Part shown: positions 40,201 through 52,200 of the stretch, in pieces | Layout of the letters: every line of letters starts with the position of its first letter | How positions within the stretch are numbered: the stretch's first letter is position 1 | DNA from: Liolophura sinensis | Taxonomy: Eukaryota; Mollusca; Polyplacophora; Chitonida; Chitonidae | Length of the DNA: 64,000 nucleotides | Direction of reading: 5' to 3' | Assembly: GCF_032854445.1 (NCBI RefSeq) | Contig: NC_088295.1 | Span: forward strand, 80,320,028-80,384,027 | Notes under the pieces: model-generated | Seen by the model: the letters and a program-made list of their open reading frames with translations, nothing else | Database searches by the model: none | What the model was told of the DNA's origin: nothing | Position numbers and translations under genes: made by a program

Positions 40201-43200
40201 ACATCAAAAGGAAAGCCACTCCACAAACATACATTCAACAGACAAAAGATATGTCCACAATTTCTACTTTGGGCAATTTATCTTTTCTTTTCTTGGAAAA
40301 GTAATGACACCAATAAACTTACTTTACTGATTCAAACACAATCTGAATCTCATATGCCCACTTCTGTCAATGCTGATTAGGTCATTATTTTATCTAAAAG
40401 AACTGGAGAAAGGCTAGACAAGTGTAATAAGACAAGAAGCTGCAACAAGTTGACCCCTGAAATGTGAGCAGGGCAAAACACTGTTTAATTTTGTCAATAG
40501 TTATAATCCAAACCCCCTCCCTGCTACTTTTGTGTGTTAACTTGTCACACAATAAAGGTGTTAATTGATTTACAGCTCTCATGTTAATGGGTCCATCAAG
40601 TAATCACCTTGGTAAGATGGGTGTAAGGTATCATGTCATCTTGCACTCAGGCCCGATGTAAAAAGATACGACGCAATAAATTTGACTGACCAACTAACAG
40701 AATTGTTAAAGAATAAATTACCCAGTTGCATTTTATTTTACAAGTCCACTGATAGAGAACGTTGCATATTATTTCCAGCATTCATGCAGTCATTCGAGAG
40801 TGAATTTCACCATCACTTGGAGTTAAGTTAGCTGTAGAAAAATGTTCATACACACTATATTCTAAGTTTTACTTACATGATATGTTGGCAAAAAAGATTT
40901 CGCGCAGTGCCATGAACTCTTCCTCAGGACTAATGTTCGTGGTTCCAAACTCACCACGATCTGGCCACACTTCTCTGCGGGACCAAACAATGACATAGTA
41001 AGAAAACACGTGGAAATTCCAATATCTGCAGATCCAATCTAGACTTAAAATCTTATGTGAGTGAATATGTAATGGTGACTGAATGTTGTAACTGATAAAA
41101 GGGTTATTTCACTGCTCTAATTTTTGACTGTAAATATTTCTTGGAATATGTGTCATTTTTCGTTTTACGCCATACTCAGGAATATTTCACTTATACGACG
41201 GTAGCCAGCATTATGGTGGGAGGAAACCCATGACCATCCGCAAGTTACTGGCAGACCTTCCCACGTACGGCCGGAGAGGAAGCCAGCATCACAGCGACTG
41301 CAATGTTAAAATTAAAACTGATCTGAGCAAACAATAGGTGATTTCTTATAAGTCGCATGTCACTTTACATTGAGACAATAAATCAAACAATTTCCATACC
41401 TGGCACTTCTGAATAGAGCTAAGGCCTGCCCAGCTTCCCTTCTGCGTAATGAACCCTGGATACGGACCATGGCATCAGCCCTGAGTGGAAAATCAACATC
41501 ACAGAATATAACAATGAGGAAGACAGCCTTTAATATGTTGTAAGCCAACAGCCAACTCAACAACCACAAAGCCAATGTCCATCTTCTTGCCAATGTGCTT
41601 GTGTTGACTGATCAAGGTACATTTTGATAAGAGGAAAGCTGAAATCAATTGTTAACACTGTTGACAGCTGTCTATAATTTATTCTTAATAATTTCTTCAC
41701 ACAGCATGTTTTCTTATATACACTCCAATCTTTCTCAATGTCTAGCTTTCTAAAAAATAAAAAAAGAATTAAAAAAATTTTCTCTGTTAGACATTTCTCA
41801 GTTTTCTGACATATACCTTTGCTGGTCAATTTCTACTTCTGAGGCAGCATCAAACGGAGTGACATCTGTTGGCACTTCAGCTCGACCCTGGATAAGGGCA
41901 GATAAATCTGACGATACATCATCCCATAGATCTTCCAACTCTGGGTTAACTTCGTTTTCAGTTTGCTCCTCATTTCCTTTAATCAGTAATCATTCCAGAG
42001 ATACTATTTAGATTTCTAATATTAATACATATGACAAGACCTGGTTATTTGTCTTCCACATCATCTTCAAACAAATTTGTAGAGGAAGATTGATCTGGAA
42101 GATAATGATAAGCTGGAAAAGACAGAAAGGCATGAAAGAAGAGGGGTGTTGCAGAAGTCTGGATAGTGTGCCATGCACATTTTTCAGCATATTCCGAGGA
42201 TATACTGTTATTCTGTTAAGTGTGGGCTGTACAGACCTTCCCTTTGTTCTTTTCAGTGTTTATGCCATGAAATGACTCCAATAATCATTAATTCATTCCC
42301 TTTTGGATGTTTTTGATTACATAAAACAATACATTTAATACTTATTTGACTATTGTCAAACAATACTCCACGTAATCTCACCAAATAAGTTGATAGATTT
42401 AAAATTATGAGCCATAAATCTATCCTGTGGTCTGCTCCATTCAACTGTTTACCAACTCACCTTTCTTCCTTTTCTGGCGCGCTTTCTTGGACTTCTTTTG
42501 CACAACTAAATGAGAGGTCTGTTTGCAAAATGCCTCAAGCATTTTTATGAATAAATGAGTTGTTTCCACCAGATCCTTGAGATAAGACCTAAATCAACAG
42601 GAAGGACAACTTGTTAAATCTTTCAGGGCTTTTAAACTGACTTTTATAATTTTTTCATACTTTGAACATCACTTTCACGAGTATTAATTTTTGTGTGTTG
42701 TCTCATGGTTGTCTAACATCTATCTCAACGATATTTCTCCTATACTGTCAATTTAATTGGTGGAAAAAACCAGCATGTCAGAAAAAACCAATGACATCTG
42801 GCAAGGTATTTATTAGGTTTCTCACACGTGACATATAGATATGCACTCCATATTGATGGAAGGCTGAACATGCATCTTGTGTGTACTACTGAGTGAAAGA
42901 TAAACACAGTTTCACCAGTGCTTTTTGCACAAATGTCTACTGTCTATGGGAAAACAAGTTAATTTGTTGATTTACCTCAGTGTCAGTAAATGGTAGACAA
43001 ACTACTTACAATTGGGCCTCATCGAATGACCTCCCTTGAGATCACTCTCCCATTTTAAAGGTGTATTTTTATGAGTAAGCTGTGGTTAGGTGGGACCTCA
43101 GAAAATGGCTAGCGGGAAGTTTCGGAGTTCAAGCTAGTTGATGACCTAGCTATAACGCAGATTTTAATTTTGTACCCTTGTTTGGAAAGCCCAGGATACT

Positions 43201-46200
43201 CCTTATGTATTTTTCTAATCCATTCGGAAGTAATTTTAAAATCATGGCCCTAATTAAATACAATACACAACTCTTACGTTGAAAACATCCCCTTCATTTA
43301 CGACATCTCCATATTTCTGTAACGCTTAAAGGTTGACATCATGTGTGATTGCATTCTGATGCCTACAAAATATTTGTCACTTGTGACATAAACTGCATAC
43401 TGTATGCTGTTAAAGGCGAGGTCCCACTTCTTGCAGTTCCACGCCTCAAAAACTAATCTCACATTACGTCATAGGTATGCTCATGTAACAAGGGAGATAA
43501 TTCAGTCAGTCAGCAAGATTATGATTATCTCAAATCCAACAAAATGATCCCATCCCAACAAACTTACCTAGACTGTTTGCTCTCATCAAACTTTCGCAGA
43601 AGGGTCAGAAAGATATCACGAAACTCCATCATGTAAAAAACATTACCTGTTACACGAAACAATGCAAATCTTACATCAACAAATGCCAAAGTCTTAAATA
43701 TTCTATGTCAGAAGTGTAAAATATTTGGAATTGTAAGAAAAATTAAAAACATGCAGCAGTTCACTTTCTGAAGTATGGCTAATCAAGTCTGAGACTAAGA
43801 AGAATTTTATGAATACAATGCCCACAATTAATACACAATTAATTACTAATTTAACATAAGGAAGGCTACTCACCCTTGATGACTTTTGAACTCTCTCGAA
43901 TCTGACTTCTAGAGGACTTGTCCATACTATACAAAGTCAACAGTAACTCCTGGTATGCCTTCAGGGCCAAGTGCACTCTACAGGTAAAAAAAGGTGGTTT
44001 GATCAGACTATAAAACCAGAAAACATGATAAGTGACAAGTGGTCAAAGTCATGCTTCACTCAACAAAACCAGCCATCTAAAAGTACAGAAGGACTGTAAG
44101 TCTTAACTTTGAATATGGGCAAGATGTTTAAGGTGGCAAAAGAAAATGTCTTCGTAAACAGGAATATCAAAGACTGGTTAACTGCTTTCATAATATACTC
44201 AAGAATTTTTTCATGTATACATTGATTCTTGGATTTCATTTGAGAAAGAAACTAGAGTCGACAAGCTAAACCACCGACCTCTGGCAAGTTACTGACTTTC
44301 TCAGGTATGCCATACAGATATGTATACCATACTGGTGGTAAACAAGTGGTCTTCTATCAACGCATGACTGCACGAACAAACACCATCAATTGCTTTTTGC
44401 CACCCCTATCCCTTATGCAGAATCAGAGATGGGACATTACAAATTCCTTTTCTGAAGTTGGCTTTGATCCAGCACCTTGTGGTTAAGAGTCAAAGTATTT
44501 GTCAATAAAATATACAGATTATGTAATCAAATACTCATCAACAGCTACAACCATACATGTAGCAGCCACTACTTTCCTCATACTTCTCTCACATAACAAA
44601 GTCATATCCTCATGGCTTGATATGACCTGTTGGGTCAGAATAAAAGCTGGCTTGTCAGTTGGCAGGCTGCTTACCTGCGTGACCAAGTCTTGCCCTCTTT
44701 TTTCTCTGTCATAATCATCTCATAATAATTCAGGAGGTTGGTGTAGATGTAGTGGAAAGTGGGCACAGACATAGTCTCACTGACAAGGTGAAGATAACAA
44801 AACACGGCGTTCATATGTATATCAAACATTAAAGCATCACACTACCTCGTGTAAAAGGGAAAACCCTACTCTAAAATTTCGTCTAGGACTATCTTCATTA
44901 TTTATCCCGATGCTGAGAGTTCTATGGATTTTAGGAAGGTGACTTAGGGTTTATTTGGATGGTAGGACAATACTAAACTGAAAAAAAAAAACCCATGATT
45001 TAGCACCAACATTATTTTATTTCAGTGGGCAAAATTTTGGGTGATTTAGGGCATAATTAAAAAAGTGCACTGTCTAATATGACACTAATTGTCACAGAGG
45101 AGAAAAAAACTTGCTGGAGAAAGACAAACAAGGTAGACTGGCTGAGCAGTCACATACACAGGGCAAGGCATTTGTATGTACTACATCGGGGATTTTATTG
45201 TAAAAGACATTCACTTCATGTTCGAAATCCAATGCAGAATACATACTTATATGCAGCAAGTAATGATACGGGCCTCAGGCACATGATATAGAGTGCACCT
45301 GTATCTCACCTGACAAGCTCCACCTTGCCACTGTGCACACGACAAAACTCCATGAAGAACCTCATTGCCCACATATAGTACGTCTCATCATGCTCCTGTG
45401 TGTGCTCCCTTACTAAACTGTCCTAGAAAACATTAGAGCAGGTTCTACTATAACTGTGCGCAGATACAACGATGACGTATATAGGAGTCATTGTATTCAT
45501 GAGTTATCTCCCTTGATCCACGTGGTTCCTCAACATGTTTCTTTCCACTGGACACAAAACTGTTTTAACAGTGCTAGCAAAGGTAAAATTACATATAAAA
45601 ATGAATGTTCTTCTACTTGAGAATTGAAAGATAACTAACTGGGACTGAAGTATTGGCGTCGTAAGAACAAAATCAAGTCATATCTACAGTTACCTCCCCT
45701 GATGGTCATATACTGTCGACTTCATCCTTTTTTGTATGCTTGTGCTGCTCTCTACAATCATTTTACACCACTGTCCCTCCTAGAGAAGATTAAGCTTTGG
45801 AGATTGTGTGAGGCATGTATGCCTGTCTACGCTTAGTCCTTGCACAGTTCTATAATTGGTATTCATCAATAAAATATTTTCCAGGTGTCTGTTGGCATCA
45901 TTAAATAAACGGAATGCATGTAGCAAATATGCTTAGAAACTAAGGTTGCTATACACATTTTGTTTTTTCTCAAATGACTTCCTGCCTCCTCACCATGTCC
46001 TCAGTGACCTTGGCATTGCTCAAGATTTCTATTCAAAATTTGCTAGTGGTAGCAGTGATAAAAATAGAATTTTGAGTACGTGTCTGATGTGTCGAATACA
46101 TACTCATTTTCACGATGGTAGCAAAAGACGACATGATCTGGAACCTTTGCCTACCTTGACAGCCCTCATGAGGGGATTATAACAATTTTCCAGGAACTGA

Positions 46201-49200
46201 ACACAGAAATCTTTCAGAGCCAGCCTAATGCTTAGGGTTGATCGTCGCACTAATTCCACATCTTTGATCGCCTGCCGATTCTTCGGTTGTTTCTTCGGCT
46301 TTTTGTTTTGATCAAATGAGATATTGTTGGTGTCCCCTAGAGGTTTGTGGTAGATCATATCCTTGTCGCTGATAGACTTCATATTCTTCATTACAAAGGT
46401 TCCTCCAAATCGGGAATGCCTATAAAACACAAAAAAAGGCTTTAATAACCTCTTTTCACACATGATTTTTTTACATTATACATACTGTTCCACTACAACA
46501 GATTTAAAACAACTTTTTTTTTTCCCACGTGAAAATGGATTGTGTGTCATGCAAAAACTTATCTATAACAGAATTTCAGGTACTAACATTACACATCTTT
46601 AACAAAACAGTAATTACAAAAAAAATTTCTTTTACACAATCTTAGCATTATCTAGTTGTTCATTGCTGTATTCCCTCCCCTTCATTCACAGATACTTTAC
46701 CTGCTACTATGTTTCATGACGTTAGCTAATTTGGCAGCTTTCTCCTTCTGTCTCGCCAGTTCCAACTCTCTACAATTTGAGAAAATACAATAACCGGTTG
46801 AGGGCAAGATCTAATCTGGCAAAATGAATATATTACAATAAATATGTTTTGTAGAAGTACAGTATTCTTTCCAGTGCTCTGAACACATGATCACTCAAAT
46901 TTAAATTTTTTGGAGGAAAGACAACTCAGTATTTTTATTAGTGTCCTCATGGTCTTGTCCACAGATACTAATGCAGATCTTCTAACAGTCTTCAACATGG
47001 GATAAATGAAACTTTTCACAAATTCCAAAAGTCTGAATGTAAATAAATTGTATTCAGTAGATATTATACAAAACTATACCTTTGATCTTTTTCTTTCTCC
47101 GTCAGGGATCTCTGAACACCAGCATGGGCCAATAATTCTGGAGTCTATAATCAGTAAACAGCTGTTCTGTTCAACTATGTATTAAAGACAATAACATTTT
47201 ACTGTCATCACACTTTCCCATTTGCAAACTGTTACTCTAAAATCCTCATAAAATATGTAATGTTAATACTATTAAAAATATTCAATGTATTCATTTTGTC
47301 ATTGAGGCAATGATCAAAGATGTTTCTCTCAGATTTATTCATCAACTGAATATAATTGCCTGAAAATAACAGTTTTTCTTAATGCATTGCTGATAATTTT
47401 ACGTGCCTTACTCAATAACCTTCCAGTCTTGTCAGGAACTGAGCAAACCTCCTGATTTAAAGCAAGAGCCAAATCTGAGCATGCCATCTGATTGGTTAAG
47501 GGCTTGACAGCCCGACAGCCTTCGCTTTAGCCGTCTCTGCCAACCCGGGACCCTAAGTACTATTAATGATGTGTTAATGAACAAACTAGTGGGTAAAGAT
47601 CCTACCTGTTCTCTGAACATTAGGGAGATGATCTCAAGGACATGGACACAGTATTGTCTCTCGTCGTCAGAACTGGCGATGTATAACAGCAGATCTTCCA
47701 TTCCACTCACATGCAGCGCCCTGAAAACAACACCGTCGCAACAATCTGGGGGTTAGAAATGTAAAAGACGGTGCCCAAACATCCTTTTTTGAGGCCATTT
47801 TGTCATAGCAGGGTGTTCACACTTCATGTCTTTCTATCTCTGAGTCTCCCATGTTAAAAGCACCAAAATGCAGCAGTTTCTATTTCGATGTGGCATTTAG
47901 CCATTATCATTTGTTTATTTTGGGTGTGAAAAAATGAAATTCCAATGCCCCTCAAAGACGATCTTTACAGTTGTCGTGTCTCAAGCCTTCGGCGGCTCTA
48001 GGACCAAACATTTCTGAAGACCAAACCAACTTCAACTGTTGTTTTATGGCCAGAATAAATCTTTCATTAATGTCATCAGAGTGTATAAATACAAGACTTA
48101 AAAATCCCTTTATTCTGGGAAAATGTGAACATTTCCAGAAATTCTTTTGCAGCTTAAGAACATGATTGGAAAGCCTTGACAACCAGGAAAAATCATAAAA
48201 ATATTAAGATTTTATTATTATTCCATTCGGGAATTTTTATTGTTTTACTTGTCCATAAAACACAAAATAGAATTGGCGTTGCCATGTGAATAGTGCTCAT
48301 TTTAACCCCACCCAGACATGTCTACAATTCATTAAGTACCTAAAATTTCGTCCAAGACTCAGTTCCTCATTTTTCCAGATTCTGGGAGTTACATTGATTT
48401 CAGAAAGGTGTTTTGAGAACTGTTTGGAATAAAGGATAGTATCCTACTGGGAAAACATCAATTTTAGAACCAGAAGTAATATCTATTGATATTTATTTGT
48501 CTTCAAAAATGTTCTTTTGTGATCGAATATTTAGGTCAATTAGGGTAACCTTTGTGTTGTTTTTACCCACCACAAAACTTGATCATGGATGCTAGCATCA
48601 TCGTCTGTCCGCTGAAATTAGAATAACCATTTGCTAAGCATTACTATATCTCCACTGGTTGATTTTTCAAAACATTCTTTGTTGAAACTTTTTGAGTTAC
48701 ATAAAACCTCTCAGCCATTTTTTGTGTTGTATTAAACATATGCATGCTTGCCATCAGTTTAAAATTTTTCCCTGACAGATCATGACAACTCTACACTGAA
48801 TAGTTCAAAATGAGTCACGCTCCAAGACATGGCTCTGTACAGCATATAAATATCTGACACATTTTAAATTTCAGGATTACAAACTAACGCTATTTCCAAG
48901 TTCATTCACGCTCTAAAATAATGAAACACTATGATGATAAAAATGTGTTGCTAGTTTATTGGATATATGTCAGAGACATTTCATATACCCTCAAGTTCTG
49001 CTAAGCCAAGTGCCTCAGTTCACCTACCTTTTCCTGCTGTGGGTTTGGAGGAACATGAAGAATATTTCTCACCAGGATCAGAAGTCTTTCAATAAACATT
49101 TTATCCTCCTCATGACGATTTTCCCAGTCCTATACAAAAGATGAGCGAGTCCTTAACCTTGTCCAATTTTGCTTGTTTATGGAATAATAAATATGAACAT

Positions 49201-52200
49201 TCTTTATAATTGATAAGCATATTTATAAGAAAAATCATTAAAAATGGTTTTGCTTTTTGCTACGTATGCGGAAACACTGAATGTTCCTTGGAGTCTCCAT
49301 GACCTATTGGTTAACATGCTAGCCCAACACGATGACCCAGGAGCCTCTCACCAATGCGGTCAGTGCACCCAGTCCAGCTCACGCCGTCTTCTCCGGTCGT
49401 ACATGGGAAAGTCAGCCAGCAGCATATCGATGGTGGTGGGTTGCCCAGTTTCTACTTACCAGAATTCATTGTATCCTTGTAAATGAGATAAGTGAAATAT
49501 TCTTGAGTACGGCATGCGACATCCATCAAACAAATAAATCAAAGGTTCCATAAGAAGTAAAAAAGCTGACCAGTTTTAACATGTCACCCATCTTTTCTGT
49601 GAGCACTGCAAACAGTTCCTCATCCACAAAAGCCTGGAAAAAACAAAAGCATGTACTTGTCAGTTTGTTAACCTTTTGATGTGAAGGATTATTGAACTAA
49701 GCCAGTAGATGAATTATTACACGAGTCATTGGTTTTATGTTAAAACTTTATCTTAGAACACTTCACTAATTAAAACATCTTGTACAAGAAATCAATACAT
49801 ATACATATAAATAATAAAACAAAAACAATGCAATAAAAAGAAGTATCTTGCTTGCAGCAAGGTAGACCCTTGGCTAGGCTTTATAATCTTCTTCGACAGC
49901 TTGACGCCACAGCTGTTTTGACAATCAATCCTTCCACCTGCGGATATCAGCCAATGATTGCTTAAAATGTCTGTTGTAAGTGTGGATTTCATCGTTTTGA
50001 AGATGAATGCAGGTAGGTTCAGAGTTACTTTCTCGACACGTCAGAAAACAGTAATACACAGTGCTGTGAAAAGTGCTGATGTGCTGTATCAACAGGCAGC
50101 AGAAAGTCACTGTGCTACCCGGCAATAATGATGATACCAACAGGCAGCAGAAAGTCACTGTGCTACCAGGCAATACGGATGATATCAACAGGCAGCAGAA
50201 AGTCACCGTGCTACCAGGCAATACGGATGATATCAACAGGCAGCAGAAAGTCACCGTGCTACCAGGCAATACGCATGATATCAACAGGCAGCAGAAAGTC
50301 ACTGTGCTACCAGGCAATACACATGATATCAACAGGCAGCAGAAAGTCACTGTGCTACCAGGCAATACGCATGATATCAACAGGCTGCAGAAAGTCACCG
50401 TTCTACCAGGCAATACGCATGATATCAACAGGCAGCAGAAAGTCACTGTGCTACCAGGCAATACAGATGATATCAACAGGCAGCAGAAAGTCACTGTGCT
50501 ACCAGGCAATACGCATGATATCAACAGGCAGCAGAAAGTCACTGTGCTACCAGGCAATACGCTTGATATCAACAGGCAGCAGAAAGTTACTGTGCAACCA
50601 GGCAATACGCATGATATCAACAGGCTGCAGAAAGTCACCGTGCTACCAGGCAATACGGATGATATCAACAGGCAGCAGAAAGTCACCGTGCTACCAGGCA
50701 ATACGCATGATATCAACAGGCAGCAGAAAGTCACCGTGCTACCAGGCACTACGCATGATATCAACAGGCAGCAGAAAGTCACTGTGCTACCAGGCAATAC
50801 GCATGATATCAACAGGCAGCAGAAAGTCACTGTGCTACCAGGCAATACAGATGATAGTGGAAAAGGTCAAGTAGCCAACGTAGCTTATCTTAAGTTAAAC
50901 CACTAATTTCTATCATGTCTATTTTGCCACAAAATTACTGCATCATAATAACCTAATGAACTAGTCCATGTTTTAATTTTTGGCATCAACACTTAAACAC
51001 TTAACACTATGGCTCCTTTTTGGCGGCTGGTCTATGATGTTTTGAACATATTTTCGCACGAGTAACTAAGGTGCCAGTCTGTTAAGTGGAACTTGATGTT
51101 CCGTGAGCAATGTATATATGAAGGAAAGTTTGTCACTGACACAGAACAGGACTAACGTGCCCATTTTTCCTGATTCTGTGAGTTCTATTGACTTTGGAAA
51201 GGTGTTCTGAGGTTTGTTTGGAACATGGGACTATTTTCTACTGGAAAAAATTGTAAGATTTAAAAAAAAAAGATTTTGTGACATTTCTTTGCCTCTCAAA
51301 ATGCACTTTTATGTCATTTAGGGAAGTTCAGTAACTTCAGTAAGTTAAACAAAGATGAGAACAACAGACAGAGCTATTCCTTCCTGGTCTCACATTTCCC
51401 CTGAAAACAAGTAATTCCAGTACCTCTTTATATCCTTGTAAATGAAATTCCACCTCAAGATAATGATTGCGGATTGTTTTGTCATCTGGTAGATGGTTGT
51501 TAAAACACAGAATGCTGGGCTGTGTCAGGTTCACCATTAACCTGCAAACATGAAGTAAAATATCCAATCAACACAGAGCAACATTTAAATTACCCATTAT
51601 ACGTACACCCATACACTTCTCAAATACTGGAAAATATTAATCATATAGACCTTACATGTATTATTTGTTATGTTTGTGACGACAGACACATGGTCATGTT
51701 GGTCAATTGATTAAGGTGGACCCAAAAGTTGCTCCTGTAACAAATAACGAACCAGGAAAAAAACGCTTATATATGCTCTAATTAAACCATAGTTAAGTAA
51801 AACCTAACGAGGCTCAACCACAATTCCTATAGTTTATTTGAATTCCCAGGGGTTCCCTGTTGCAAAAGTGATTAGCACACCAGCACGGCGCAATGACCCA
51901 GGAGCCTCTCACCAATGTGGTCGATGTGAGTTCAAGTCTGGCTCATGCTTCCTCTCTGGTCGTATATGGGAAGGTCTGCCAGCAACCTGCAGATGCTTGT
52001 GGGCTCTCGTTTCCTCCCACCATAATGCTGACCGCCGTCGTATAAGTGAAATATTCTTGAGTACAGCACAAAACACTCATCAAATAAATGAATATTTGAA
52101 TTCCCAGAAAGTCAGAAAAAGAACATGTATCAATTTAATCAGCTATTCTATACACATCCAAGAAAGTGGGTGAGAAAATATTTCCACATTCGAACATTAC

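Larger units (their letters stand above)
33485..40876 (-). other. timeless: TIMELESS intron 18 (7.4 kb) hosting a nested gene
   Basis: Largest TIMELESS intron. The LRR gene at 35923-38887 lies inside it on the opposite strand. The flanks 33485-35900 and 40120-40870 show only AT-rich intron sequence. Confidence 0.9.
40877..45422 (-). other. timeless: TIMELESS exons 11-18, middle region
   Basis: Exons: 45310-45422, 44675-44779, 43874-43977, 43568-43646, 42461-42588, 41817-41976, 41400-41480, 40877-40974 (residues about 361-649). Visible conserved motifs are [60 protein letters not shown], a basic [12 protein letters not shown] run (possible nuclear localisation signal), [15 protein letters not shown] and [20 protein letters not shown]. 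Confidence 0.95.

Noticed and set aside
49925-50906. Overlapping open frames of 248-306 codons on both strands
   Set aside because: By-product of the 48-bp array in a TIMELESS intron.
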